Source: Scytalidium lignicola (taxonomy: Eukaryota > Ascomycota > Leotiomycetes). From it: 64,000 nucleotides of DNA. Positions 1 to 11,941 of this stretch are shown here, piece after piece. Position 1 is the first letter of the stretch; each line of letters starts with the position of its first letter. The stretch is taken from assembly GCA_002812745.2 (NCBI GenBank), contig NCSJ02000006.1, positions 266,339 to 330,338 on the forward strand. Reading direction: 5' to 3'. The notes under the pieces were generated by a model. The model saw only the letters and a list, made by a program, of their open reading frames with translations, did not search any database and was not told the origin of the DNA. The translations under genes and the position numbers were made by a program.

Positions 1-467
1 TTTCTTTTAGGAGTTCTGATCTTCTTGGCTGGCTGGTTGGCGGTATTTGTGCGCGTATGCATGTTGGTTGTCTTCTTTCCTGGAAATGGATGGACCCACG
101 AGGAGGTGCTTAAAATAAGCGCATCCCAAAATCGGATAGTTAAATACTTTCCTTGTTTATTATTTATACTACTACTAAGATGGTATTATCATGCGCCTAA
201 GCTATTCGATGAATTCTAGCGCTGTAATCTTTTTATTTCGGACAATAGATTCGGAGCGTTTTTAAACAATCCAGTCCCGTATCAAAGACATCAACATATA
301 TTGACAAAGTTTAAATAAAGCAGTCCTATATTAAGCATAGTGACGATTTATTAGTTCAGGAAATGTGTCTAGACAAACCTTTATTGGAAAATAACCCGCC
401 TCACTAAGAATACTCTATGTTTTATGATATCGTCTATATCTCTAACGTCTCAACTATCACCTCATCC
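1..467. other. intergenic, no gene seen
   Basis: AT-rich DNA at the window edge. The only open frame is short and has no recognisable domain. It probably contains the 3' flank of the acetyltransferase gene that follows on the minus strand. Confidence 0.5.
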
Positions 468-1299
468 TTAACGACCTTCCCCTTTCCGCGGCTCTCTGAT
501 CATGGCAGGAACAGGATGTAACCCCTCCCCACCATACTTCCCTAAATCAAGCATGAACCTATCGACTTCCTCCCATCCGTACTTACGGTACATAGGATAC
601 GCTGCGGGAGTGGCTTCGAGGTATATCTGTGCATTAAGATTATCTACCTTTTCTATACCCCATTTTAGGAGCATTGAAGCACATCCTCGTCCGGTATGCC
701 GTGGGTCCGTGACGAGGGTGTGGAGTTCTATAGGAAGAAGATATATATGTATGAGGTGGGATCAATGAGGTGTGAAGTATGGTGGAAAAGTGATATAGAT
801 GATTAAAGAAATTTATTTTTAGAAAGGCGGTAAATTTTAAGAAAAAAANGGGGGAGGAGATTTGTAGAGATACGGTGTAGTACATACTGCACTGCCTAGG
901 ATCGGAATACTTCTTCTTCATGACCCCCATCTTCTCCCTGAACTCATTCCACAAATCCATCTGGATGACCTCTGGAGCAGCTGGGATGGTTGCGCTCGTT
1001 GGAATATCCCTTTCTTCTCTCTCACCCTCCTGCTCTTTCTCATCCCTAGGCAACTCCCACTTTGCATAGGCGAGTATATCGGCGCTAGTTGTGTCCTCAA
1101 CTACCAGCAAGATCTGATTTGGATTCTCGACAACCCTTTGCTCCCGGCGTATCAACCATGGGATCACTTCTGCTGCTGTTGAAGACGGGTAGAGGATTTG
1201 ATTTAGTGGGTTGTCTGAGAAGGCCGCCCAGCGGATCTGCGCGAGAGAGGTGTACTGAGAGGGAGTTGGTGATGGGAGGGGCTTGAGTTTTAGAGGCAT
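468..1299 (-). CDS. GNAT-family N-acetyltransferase, 2 exons
   Basis: Predicted acyl-CoA-dependent N-acyltransferase of about 223 residues; substrate unknown. The model is complement(468..727, 888..1299). The 160-bp intron has donor GTATGT and acceptor CTATAG and joins a split Lys codon. The exon boundary gives DPRQC-K-LHTLVTDPRHTGRG, and the DPRHTGRGCASMLL segment fits the GNAT acetyl-CoA-binding motif (R/Q-x-x-G-x-G/A). The C-terminus has the typical EATPAAYPMYRKYGW segment (last strand and helix of the fold). The N-terminal half opens with PTPSQYTSLAQIRWAAFSDNPL, common in fungal GNAT proteins that act on unknown small molecules. An N at 849 lies inside the intron and does no harm. The fold is clear from the motifs; the substrate cannot be inferred. 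Confidence 0.85.
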
Positions 1300-2328
1300 G
1301 GTATTATATAGGTGGTAGAGGTAAAGGATTTTGAGGATTTTTTGGTCCTTGGATTTGAAATGATATGGATGTGAAGATGGATGGCGTAGCGAGGCAGATT
1401 GAATTTATAAGATTCACTCCTCTCTCCTAAGGTCTCATAAATGTAGTTGAAGTCCGGGAGTTCAAGAAGTAGTTTTTGAGGTTGCATTTTAGGTTAAAAC
1501 TCGGCTCATGTGCAGGGTGAGTTTATAAAATCAGGCTAAAGTAGAGTTTGAGTTGAAGGCTTAAGCCTTCAACTCAAACTCTGCATTAACTTGTCAATAT
1601 TTAGGAATTGTAAAGTAACATCCATCTCATTATTACAATCAAATCAAGACTGAGTCGTCAGTACCAGGTCCTACAAAGAGCAAAAGAAAGCAGGGCCAAA
1701 GAGACTCGTTCATCAAGGCTTATCATGTATTCACTTCATCCTGCTCACAGAGCACGAAAAGGAGTAAAGCCTGAGGAAAGAAAGTGCTTATTCCTAAATT
1801 TCTCCCCCGCCAGGCAGAGGTGAAATATGATTACGGGTGGAATATAACATTGACTAACCCATCTAGAGCGTTGCAGTCCCATATTCCTTCCCATACTCCT
1901 ATCATCTTCTCCCACAGTATATACAGTATATATTACGTCGCTGCAAGGCTAACTCGCAAAAGAAAGGCGCAGGGGCAAGCTGTTTAGCGTCCCAACGTTA
2001 ACGAGTTACCCCCATTCCCCCCACCAAACAAACATTCCCTCACACCCCGCACCTCCCTCGAGCTTTCTTCCAACTTTCCAAGACCCAAAAACCTAAAAAN
2101 GCCGAAAAGACCTCAAAGTAAGTTCCCCTCCCACTACACTACGCACTAGGACTACTCTATATCCATTTCATATCTGCTTTTATCCTCGTATATCTTTCCA
2201 TCTTTTCGCAGAAGCCTAACAGCCCTTTCTTCGGCGGTGCTGACCCTGCTTATCTTAGCTTCGGTGTCACGCTCCGAGCCCGATACATAACAAAAAACAA
2301 AACAAAAACACCATCGACAGCATCAGCC
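1300..2328. other. intergenic, shared upstream region
   Basis: Divergent promoter region between the acetyltransferase gene and the acyl-CoA-binding protein gene. It contains a 40-bp perfect palindrome (listed separately). From about 2030 a pyrimidine-rich stretch is typical of fungal 5' leaders. The 2100-2220 segment may include a 5'-UTR intron, which cannot be proved here. No convincing coding sequence is seen. Confidence 0.45.
1543..1582. repeat. 40-bp perfect palindrome
   Basis: Two 20-bp arms meet with no spacer: the arm at 1543-1562 is the exact reverse complement of the arm at 1563-1582, with the centre at CTT/AAG. The flanking bases do not continue the symmetry. It lies about 250 bp upstream of the acetyltransferase start codon and about 750 bp upstream of the acyl-CoA-binding protein gene. 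Confidence 0.9.
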
Positions 2329-2917
2329 ATGTCTGCCTTCGAGACCGCCGTCGCGGACTCTAAGAAGCTCACGTCTAAGCCTACCAATGAAGAACTCCTA
2401 CAGCTGTACGGTTAGTGCTATTTTTATTGTTGCTGGAACGCTCCAGACCGAGGTCCCTCATATGATATAAACGTCGCATTGTAAAATCTGGGTGGTGCGG
2501 GTATTGGGTGAAAAAGACCGGTTTTTGCTGACCTGCTGGTGACTAGGCTTGTACAAGGTTGCTACCGGTGAGGATATCACCAAGGCTGAGGCGCCAGGCA
2601 CTTTTGACTTGAAGGTATGGTTCTAACATTCTTTATATATTTTATATATCTTCTATTACGGTGCATGCAGAGAAAACAGAGATTGCATAGCGCTTCTATG
2701 TTTTCGATATCTACTTTGAATAAACCTATTTAGTATTGGTATTGACCGTATTTGGTATCCGTAGGGCAAAGCGAAGAAGCGCGCGTGGCAGAAGATTGTT
2801 GATGAGGGTACCTCGCAAGAGGAGGCTAAGAGTAAATACGTCGAGTTGGTCGAGGAGTTGAAGGCGAAGCATGGTTATGATGCGAACAAGCAGCCCGAGG
2901 CTGTTGGCGGCCATTAG
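2329..2917 (+). CDS. ACB1: acyl-CoA-binding protein, 3 exons
   Basis: Small cytosolic carrier that binds long-chain acyl-CoA esters and delivers them to lipid synthesis and beta-oxidation. Model join(2329..2410, 2547..2614, 2765..2917), 100 residues. Splice sites GTTAGT/CTAG and GTATGG/GTAG keep the frame. The assembled protein has the four-helix ACBP signature: LLQLYGLYKVATGED, then the ligand-binding KAKKRAWQKI segment and the C-terminal EAKSKYVELVEEL helix. The length is slightly above the roughly 87 residues of yeast Acb1 because of a short C-terminal tail (ANKQPEAVGGH). The start is the first ATG after an A-rich leader and opens the family's usual N-terminal helix. The tiny exons are not obvious from open frames alone. 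Confidence 0.95.
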
Positions 2918-3116
2918 ATGAGATTTCTACTTTATGTCGGAGGAGCATACTGCTTATATTGCTACATCTGCTACATTTGCTCTAGCGCCCTAGGATATCT
3001 ATCTTCTTCTTTGAAAGCGACCAATGAAACATATTCTGGTATGAATGCGCCGGTTATTATACAGCCGACTCCTAGTTAAGCCACAGGAATGTTGTTATGC
3101 ATATCTTGTTCTATTT

Positions 3117-4899
3117 CTACTCCACATTCCACTGTTGTCCCATCCAGTCGGGTTCTGTGTATGCTGTAGTCGCTACCCACGGCTCGTCGTCTCTTCCGTA
3201 CGGGACCAGAGGGAGGCTATATGGCATCCTGGCCCCAATAACTACTTCACCTTCTTGGGCAACGATATCCGGAGTATCGCTCTTGAACGCAGGTACCATC
3301 CTGGCATCTTCCCCAAATAATCCCGGCCATACTAAAACTCCAATCTCATAACTACTTATCCTTGTCTCTCCAGCGGCGTTAAGAGCCTCACCCCAGGCTT
3401 GTTTAGAGAGGTTAGCAGATGTAATCATCATCCAATCGATCGACGAGTGCGATGAATCAGAAAATCGGATATACGTTTTGATGTGAGGCGCCGCTCTTTT
3501 CCTGCCTGCGTCACACTCAGTTTGAGTTTTTGAATCTGCGGCATGTTGCTCGCCGTCTCCAGCCCAGTGGTATAATAGAGGCTTAAGATACCGAAACTGC
3601 TTTTGTTGGGCAGCAGATTGAATCTTCGTGTGAAGTGCGCTTCCAGAGTTATATCCATTCAAACTACGTCTGACCTCATCTGCTGTGGGGAAGATGATAC
3701 GGAACAGCTTGGAGCTTTGAGAATCTCCCTTTGACCGCATAGATTTGAAGAACGTCTCTTTGAGCCATGCGTCTGTTGAACCTAGTGTTGCAATCGAGGA
3801 AATCTGCACCACTATCTCTGGCTCTGTGCTTTTTACAGGTATGGTATTGATGACTTTCTTCAAAGCTTGCCAGCCGTATTGTGTTGCAGACTCATTTACT
3901 TTGTGCTTACCTGGTACGCTAGATACAAGTGCAGCACGTATTTTCGAGAAATCGTGGCTTGATAACGCCTTTACTAAGGGTGCACAGATTGTTTTTCGCT
4001 GGTCGTAGGCTTTCAGATAATTGAGTAGGTCTGTCTTAAATTTTGAACCCGTACCATATATGTCTGATTTCGGTGGTTCCGGGTGGTCATCAGTTATCTC
4101 TGGCAGTAATGGAGATCTCCAGACTGCTTGGGTCATATTAGTCCAGTCGAATGGGATCATATTTGCTGTGTGGATTATAACCTGCGCCGTTGCGTCATGA
4201 CGGAGAAGGATGATCATCTGTAAATGTGTAAGAGTAGATTAGCTTAAACGACTAAACTTAGAACTAAGGACATAATATAACCAAGGGAGAGATGCCCTTA
4301 CTTTTGAGTGATGGGTGCCAAACATAGCTCCCATATAGGCTGTATGGAGTGTGATGTTTTTGTACTTCTTAGCCTTTTCCTGTTCGCAATCAGTCAAAAT
4401 ATCAGAGATAGATGTACAAAAGACATCTATCGTGTACATGAAATAACAAGAGAGTCTATATTTTATCGACTGAAAATCCTAGAGACAATACCTGAATCTT
4501 TACCCGACTAGAATCCTCGTGCTTCCAAAATCCGTGTACAACATGGACTTTCACAGAATCTTTCACATCCGGATCAAAAGCATCCATAAGAAAATCCAAA
4601 TCATGGAGATAGTTAAATTCCCAACATTCAGCAATAAGAGGATCTCCCAGGATGTCTTTCAGCGAGACCGTGTCTTGGTTCACTGAAGCAGGTAGATCTC
4701 GTATGGACGTAAGTTGGAATTGAGATGGTAAAATTCCTTGGCTAGAACTCGAACGTCTAGGAGAACTTCGTTTGCTACCATTTCGTAGAGCAGGTGGTGA
4801 GATTGATCTTTCTAGGGTTTTATGAGGGCTGTGTCCATTATCTTCCTCTGATCTTAACCTGCGTCTCTTGCTAGCTCGTTCTTCAGGTGGTTCCTCCAT
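3117..4899 (-). CDS. TDP1: tyrosyl-DNA phosphodiesterase, 3 exons
   Basis: Nuclear repair enzyme that removes topoisomerase I peptides and other adducts from DNA 3' ends. Model complement(3117..4217, 4302..4379, 4492..4899), 528 residues. Both introns are phase 0 (GTATTG...CAG and GTAAGG...CAG). Both HKD-like (HxK...N) motifs of the phospholipase D superfamily are visible. The first is GTHHSK-MIIL, with catalytic His and Lys at about residues 160 and 162, split exactly at an exon junction. The second is PHIKTY at about 405-410 with the Asn of ITSANLSKQAWG near 431. The N-terminus is basic and Ser-rich (ASKRRRLRSE), fitting a nuclear localisation signal. The start at 4899 was chosen over the upstream in-frame ATG at 5046 because the intervening sequence is AT-rich with no family resemblance. 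Confidence 0.95.
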
Positions 4900-5347
4900 T
4901 AGACTTGCTTTTCCAAATGTGCTGCAAAAATTTCTTAAACAGCTTAAGCTATATATCTCAAAATTTGTGAATATGACACGAAATTTTACGTTCTTTAAGT
5001 TCATAACTAGAGCTATCAGGTTGGAGGTGCAAGTGACGTTGATCACGTGCCGAGCTCCTTGATGACCTAAGCCAGGAGGTTAGGCGGGAGGCTTGGCGCT
5101 AGAAACCCCTTCCGTGTTTGGAACTGCGCGAAATCGATAAAGGATCGTTGCGTGTCCCTATTCTACGGCCTCACTCCTGAGCAATCAACGCCCGGGGCTC
5201 CTTGATTGACGGGATTCATATCCTGTGTATCATATTCAATCCTGTTTATCTTTTGTACCTTATTACGACTGTCTAGTTATCAGGTTTTCGGCGGATGTGC
5301 CGCCTTTTGCATCATCAACACATCTGACCCGGCAAGGCGACTTTAAG

Positions 5348-7651
5348 ATGCGTTTCCTTTCGATTTCGTTAATAGTCGCTCTTTTGACTTCTGCGGTTGT
5401 TGGGGCTCCGAGTGAGAAGCCATCGGATGGGGGGGATAAAGCCAAAGAAGAAAAGGCAGCCTCCACAACTGAAAGCTCTGGTGATGCCGACGGAACGACG
5501 ACATTCAATGCAGTTAAAGTGCCCCCTATTCCAGAAATACCAGGTGATACTTTTAATGAAGCAATTAAGGATGGATACTGGTTTGTAAAGCATTACTCGT
5601 GAGTATCCTTCGGCTTATCGGCCCTTGCGACTATATCCTCCATACTTACGTCCTGCTGTAGTCCATACTGTCCGCATTGCACTCACATCGCTCCCACCTG
5701 GCAAACACTCTATGAGTACTATTACACTTCAAAATCGGTCCCAACAGAAAAATCTGTGGATAGCGCATCGACATCCCTTAATTCTTTTACTCCTTTTTAC
5801 AACTTCCACTTCGGATCGCTGAACTGCGCTGCATTTGGAACAGCGTGCGAAAAGAATGGTGTTAAATCTTGGCCTACTTTCATATTATATAAAGATGGCA
5901 CGGAGATGAAGCGGTTTGATGGCATAAAGACCTTAGAGGGGCTCAGTGAGTTTATCGAACAGAATCTTGAAGTGATTCGGCCAGGCTCTCGACCTGTTAG
6001 CGGTCCGAAATTACCAGTTGTTGGAGCAACAACTTCGCCAGAATTCGATGACTCCGAGAAGAAATCAGACCCCGCCTCACAAGAAAAGAAGGAAAAATCG
6101 GATGAAAAGGAGACCAAGGGAAAGGATACAAAAGAGGAATCTAAGGAGACCAAAGAAGATGCAAAGGATAAAAAAACAAACCCTCTTAAAGCTACTCCAT
6201 CCAAGCAGAAGCCTGGAAAGGTTCCAAATGCTCTAGGTCAATCAATCTCTCTTACTGCTGAGAGTTTCCAGAGTCTTGTTACAATGACTCAGGAGCCCTG
6301 GTTTATCAAATTCTACGCCCCGTGGTGCGGTCACTGCCAAGCCCTGGCCCCTAATTGGATCCAGCTCGGAAAAGAAAGGAAAGGCAGACTTAACATCGGT
6401 GAAGTTAACTGCGATGTTGAGAAGAGGCTGTGCAAAGATGTCCGTGTTCGAGGTTATCCAACGATTTTGTTCTTCCGTGGAGGCGAACGTGTTGAATATG
6501 AGGGCCTTCGAGGTCTAGGAGACCTTGTCTCATACACAGAGAAAGCAATTGATATCGGTAGTGGTGTTATAGATGTTGATGCGGTCCAGTTCCAGGAGAT
6601 GGAAAAATATGAAGATGTGATCTTCCTTTACTTCTATGATCACGCCACAACGAATGAGGATTTCATGGCATTGGAGAGACTGACACTGAGCTTAATCGGG
6701 CATGCCAAGTTAGTAAAGACGAACAGCGCTACCCTTGTAGATCGATTCAAGATCACGACATGGCCAAGGCTCTTGGTTTCCAGAGATGGTAGACCCACAT
6801 ACTACACTGCCTTAGCCCCTCAGGATATGCGTGATGCCCATAAAGTATTACACTGGATGCAATCTGTATGGTTACCAATTGTTCCAGAACTTACTGCGTC
6901 GAATGCTAGAGAGATCATGGATGGAAAGCTAGTAGTACTTGGTGTTCTCACTCACGATCGACCAGATGAATTTGCTCAAGCACAAAAGGAGTTCAAGAGT
7001 GCCGCTCTAGAATGGATGGATAAGGAAACTCAGATGTTTCAGCTTGAACGACAGGAGCTTCGAGATGCGAAGCAACTAAGGCTCGAAGAAGCTGAGGATC
7101 GGAATGATCAGCGGGCTCTTCGAGCTGCAAAGAGTATCCGAATCAATATGGATAGGTCAGACAGAAGGCAGGTTGCCTTTGCTTGGGTTGATGGAGTTTT
7201 CTGGGAACGATGGATCCGGACAACTTATGGCATTGAAGTTAAAGATGGTGACAGGGTCATCATTAATGATGAAGATGTAAGCACAACTTCCCCTCAATTA
7301 TTTTGAACATCGCTAATTAATGAGTAGAATCGACAATACTGGGACACTACCATTACTGGAAACCACATTATCCCGTCGCGGACTTCCATCCTTGAGACTA
7401 TTCCCAAAGTTGTCATCTCACCACCCAAAATCAAACCAAAGTCTACCATTAGCCGCTTCGAGAAATTCTTTTTCAATCTGAGAGGCGGAATATCACGGCA
7501 TCCATGGGTATCTATTGGAGTGATTATTGGGGTTGTCTTTGGAGCATCGGCGTGGTTCCGTGGACGGCTGCGGAGAAGCAGAGGCGGCTTCTTCAAACTG
7601 GATGAGAAGGATGGGTTACTGGGAGGCAACACTAACGGGAAGGTTGATTAA
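5348..7651 (+). CDS. membrane-anchored PDI-like protein with two thioredoxin domains
   Basis: Likely ER oxidoreductase of the protein disulfide isomerase group. Model join(5348..5598, 5662..7276, 7328..7651), 729 residues. Residues 1-20 form a signal peptide ending near VVGAP. The first thioredoxin domain has an unusual CPHC active site at about 87-90, reconstituted across the first intron (GTGAGT...GTAG). A Lys/Glu/Ser-rich charged linker spans roughly 205-265. The second domain has the classical CGHC site in APWCGHCQ at about 306-309, followed by RGYPTILFF with the cis-proline. A third, non-catalytic thioredoxin-like region follows. A charged helical segment rich in Arg, Glu and Asp runs at about 550-595. 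A single transmembrane helix near 680-698 (WVSIGVIIGVVFGASAW) is followed by a short basic tail. This is a type I membrane layout with the catalytic domains in the lumen. The client proteins are unknown. Confidence 0.9.
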
Positions 7652-8215
7652 AAGAAAGCCCCTTTTCGTGTATAATATTGTAATTGGGTTAAGAAAGAAT
7701 CCCTGGCCCTTTTCTATTTTTTCTTTTATCCTCAATCGTCTCGGCGTTGTGTTGGTTTTTGTATCAGATTTGAGAATATTGCGTCTAGAGGAAGGGAGCA
7801 AAGGTCTTCGATCTTGATCTTAATATCACAGCATATCATCATGTCTAAGCTTGTTAGATTGAAGCGATTCGGAAACATTACCTGTTTCTCCCCATCATTT
7901 AGAAATGAGTCATATTCTCTCCAAGCACGGTGAAGAAGTGTATGTATAGTACTATTAAGCAGCTCTTTTGGGATCTAGAACGTTTTCTGCGCCTGAGGCT
8001 CATAAAAGTAGGAGAAGCTTACTTTAAAATTTATCTTATCGGAGGCACGTGAAATTTTACCGAAATAACACATGACCGCATACTTCTTGCATTCTCGGTA
8101 CCGTCAAACAAACGTGAAATCGCTGTAGGCCGCACATGCAAAGTCGTTATTCGAACTAATTATCTTACAAGCTTAGAAATTGAGGAAGAGATACGAAGAC
8201 GTACTGGTATATACC
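7652..8215. other. intergenic, no gene seen
   Basis: Contains the 3' flank of the PDI-like gene and the promoter of the DUF6604-type gene. No coding sequence, RNA gene or repeat was recognised. Confidence 0.5.
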
Positions 8216-11131
8216 ATGTTGCCATCTTTCCTTGAAAGTACGTACAAACAATACAAGAATGACACTACCATTTTCATCAAATGGCTTTCCGATAGTGCGC
8301 AGAGGTGTGGGTGCGTGATCAATAGCAAGGTCAAGCAGCCTAGCAGCGTAGGTAATGTAAGTGATGATTCCTTATTAACACAGCGACCGAGATAAAATGG
8401 CCTTTTTTACGGGCGTTCAATACAGAAGCCATTTCCCGGTTTGCTGCCTCATAATGATATGGAGTAGAGGATACGAGATACGGCTTGGTTGTTGAATTGT
8501 TAGGTGAATGTTAAGTGGAGTTAGGTACCCCCGGCAGGTCCACGCCTCAAAGGTAAAGCACGCAAATTGGCAAAGGAGAAGGAGAAGGCACAATCAAAGA
8601 GTAAGTCACCTATTACATACCAAAATATTGTCGTACAGCCTTGTATCCGCCTTAATGCAGCATCTCTATCTCCACTTGTTTCTTGTTATTGAATACTACC
8701 CAGCCGATAGATCCACTAGCCTCCTCATCTTCTCCATCCACCTATCAGTTTGGTTTCGAAGAACTCCGCCGACTTGCGACGACTATCGCGAACTCCAAAG
8801 ATCCCCTGATCAGCGTTCCGGCTGAGATTATGCGTGCTGGTCTCCGTGCAATATATTCTCGGAAAAAGTGCGCAGAGTATTATGCACGCAATGATGCCTC
8901 CCCAGAAGATCCCGCGGCAAGAAAAAGGAACGCTGGACATTTATCCTTCATATCACTAATGGAGGAGATAACCAAGATCATCCAACCTTTATGTGCTAGC
9001 TCAGGAGGAGTCAAGGAAGATTTGGCGGATTTCGACATCTCGTCTGCCTCCATCAATGAGTTGGAAAACCGCTTTGCAGTGCTTGATGTAGAAATACCTG
9101 CTGAAGATCTGAGCAAGAAGCCTGAAGCTCCTCCTGTGCCTCAAGAGTCAGTCTATGAAGTGGAGATACCTAAGACTGACGAAGATATCAAAGTTGAGAA
9201 GATGTTTGCTTTTTTCTGTCTTTTTGAGGATCTCCAGCGTCTTCGAAAATTTCTGGAAAAGGTATGGACCGAATACAAAGATAATTGCACTAGTGCAGGT
9301 TTGATAACGGCTGCTATTACTACAAACACGGCATTTCAACTTGCAAGAAGAACTCAAGAGGAGTTCCTTGCTTCATATCCTGAATACGCAGATTTTAGTG
9401 GTAAGAACTCCAAAGTTTTCGTTTGGGTCTTGAAATAATCCAGGCTACTTTCACAATCTCGTCTTACGATGGCTATTCGACAAAAGTTGAATTGGAATAC
9501 CATTACTTTCTCTCGTACTGACTCTGTACTAGAGGTTGTATATTTTATATCAGGCGTCTTCGGGGACAGAGGAGAGGAAGAAGAAATAGAAGTTGATGGA
9601 TCTATGGCAGAGTGGGTCTTTGCGCCAGCACATAGCTTACTTGACAGCTTCTGTGATGTATTAAAACCCGGTATGGTTCCTGTTATGAAACGTGGACATT
9701 TCGGCGTCTACAATCCATTAGTGGACAGGTCGAAGATTTCTGATCTGGACAAGCAACACGAGGATCTTATTCTACTAACGGAAGTTCTCCCTGAGTTCTG
9801 TTTCCTACAGAAGCTCAAAGTCCCTCCACGTATTGTAGATGAGCTAACAAAAGGAATCATGAAAATGGTTGAGACCAAATCAATCCCAATCTGGCTCGCG
9901 TTTGCTACCACAGTTTTCCTTGATATTCATCATTTATTGAGACAGAACGTTGATACAGCATTTCAGCAACTTCAAACACTTGGCATTGATGCTAAGAAGA
10001 CTGTCGATAGATATTTTGATTTTTCTCAGGATATTACGCCTCCTTCAACTTGGCCAAGATCTAACGAGCAATTTTTCCGCCAAATGATCAAGGATATGGA
10101 GGACACTATTCTGACAGATGTCATCTTTCCAGTGAAAGCTGTAAATTTCAAGTCGCATAGACTCGCCCCACCCGATGAGAGTGAAAAGTTCTATTTGTAT
10201 AAACGACAACCTATCTTATGTGGAATTTTAGCATTCCAGACGGTATTGAATATGCTAGAAGCGGGAATCGTACTGTGTAATGTATTTAGCTCTTTATTAT
10301 TTGCTCTTTCGCCACATTCAAACATCATTCTAGCTTAATCCATCTCTGGAGTTGATACTAATTAAGTCATAGGCATGGGGTACGGTCATCTATGTAGCGC
10401 AGTTTTACAATGCTCTGAGGCAAAAGACGGATCCGATTCAGCCGTGGCCCTTAATGGATGAAGTTATATCCATCCACACAGAAGAGAAGATATTTATTGG
10501 TACAGCACCGAAGAATGTTAAAGATTCTTTTAAGCAAGCCTGTCTCCTGCTTGGGGTTTCACCAACACAGTTTGCACGCAATCGTAGAGAAAATATACTA
10601 GCAGTCTCCAGGAATGGACCTAGAGGATTGGAGCCAGCTTCTGTGCTAGGCGATCTCTTTCAAAGCAATTTTCAAATGGATAGAACTGAGAAAACATTAC
10701 ATGACATTGAGGAGCTTCTAAATTTGCAAGCCCAGAATGCAACTCTCGGCACCCGCCCTAAAGCCAAACAACTCCATCGACTATGGGCCGCTAGCCACCG
10801 GCTCACACCCCTTCAACTTCTCGATGCTCTCCACGAATCAATCCCGATAGAACTTAAGAAGTTGAGATTCAATTACTTTCACATGCATGAGCAAAGCATC
10901 AGGCTTTTGCGTGCCGTTCGTCTCGCAGCAGATGCTGATCTGAAGAAATATATTGGCCCGCAATATATTGAGAATGAATCGCAACTGCCATTTGTGGGAT
11001 TGTCTGTCCTCATGGTTGCAGGTAGAAGTACACAGGCAGCAGAGCACATGGGTATCCCAAGTGAAATCGTCGGGAGTCAGCTGCTGGAAAATGTAGGCCA
11101 GGTTGTTGAGGACTTCATAAGGGATTCTTAG
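8216..11131 (+). CDS. fungal DUF6604-type protein, about 6 exons
   Basis: Large fungal protein of unknown function, recognised by the N-terminal LPSFLESTYKQYKNDTTIFI segment and the PRLKGKARKLAKEKEKA basic helix, both typical of DUF6604 proteins. My model is join(8216..8314, 8525..8600, 8711..9400, 9444..9485, 9533..10281, 10373..11131). It stays in frame for 804 residues. Two introns are very short (43 and 47 bp). The 47-bp one has a weak GTTGAA donor but a good ACTGAC branch point, and it removes what otherwise looks like a frameshift. The start of the third exon (8711 or 8720) is uncertain. The middle contains EEWVFAPAHSLLD-like and PLVDRSKISDLDKQ segments. The C-terminus is alpha-helical. 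No signal peptide or membrane helix is seen, so it is probably intracellular. I cannot assign a biochemical role. Confidence 0.75.
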
Positions 11132-11468
11132 ATTAGTGAAGTTGCGAGGGATTGATCTGTGAAAGCCGAATACAAACTAGAAATAAGGGTTTACATTGAA
11201 GCGATTTGTAAATCGAGTTACTAAATCTTCAGACTTCAGTGTTGGAATTGAATTAATTAAATTAAATTAAGATGAAAATTTTGTTAATTGAATTAAATAA
11301 AATCAACAATTAAGTAAATTAATTTGGTAATATCATCGAGATGTTACCCTTGGGCTAATTATAAAAGATCCACAACTGACATCTCTCTGTTACTTTTCCA
11401 AGTAACTCTGTGAGGGCTGACAGCTTCTTGGAAAAGTTCGCTGCTACTTCTATGACCACATTGTAAAG

Positions 11469-11735
11469 TTAGCCTCCCACCAGCCATAAGTCTTGCCAAT
11501 CCAAATCTTTTGGGAAGATATTCATACCACCCAATTTCAGAATTTGAACCCCAAACTCATCCAATGCCTGGTTTTGGCGATCTCTAATCATACTTTCGGC
11601 AACCTGATGGAATTGCTCGACTTCAGGTAGTTTGCAGTCTGCAGTGATTCCTAAAATTCTGTATGAGAAACGCGTTGTTTTTCTATACAAAAGCTCGAGG
11701 TGTCTTAATTGCTTTTGCTCCCTATGGCAAGGCAA
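11469..11735 (-). CDS. hypothetical 88-residue ORF, doubtful
   Basis: An open frame with non-repetitive, protein-like composition: a Gln/Glu-rich amphipathic stretch and an ILKLGGMNIFPKDLDWQDLW tail. No family was recognised and no neighbouring exons could be joined convincingly. It may be the last exon of a lost gene or a chance frame. Confidence 0.2.
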   Translation of the reverse strand: MPCHREQKQLRHLELLYRKTTRFSYRILGITADCKLPEVEQFHQVAESMIRDRQNQALDEFGVQILKLGGMNIFPKDLDWQDLWLVGG

Positions 11736-11781
11736 AGGAGAGAAAGGCCGCCCAAGCGAAAAGCGGCTGAAATTTCTTTCG

Positions 11782-11941
11782 TACCGTATTTACTCAAGGC
11801 TTCCGGTATAGAGCTGAGGCCCTGTTTTCCGCTATATGGCATATTTAGCGAATAATTTACTGTTTTGGTGCTGGCAATTCGCACTGTATAGCGTTACATT
11901 TACTTCTAGTTCCATACCGGTAGCCGTGAGTAAATACGGTA
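11782..11941. mobile_element. MITE with about 26-bp terminal inverted repeats
   Basis: The left arm (11782-11809) and right arm (11914-11941) are reverse complements at 26 of 28 positions. Both outer ends are the dinucleotide TA followed by CCGTATTTACTC. This fits a non-autonomous element with a TA target duplication, the hallmark of Tc1/mariner/pogo superfamily transposition. The 100-bp interior is non-coding. No matching autonomous element was found in the window. Confidence 0.75.

Noticed and set aside
4897..5046. Upstream in-frame ATG of the TDP1 gene
   Set aside because: The added 49 residues are AT-driven and unlike the family; the internal Met starts the basic nuclear-type N-terminus.
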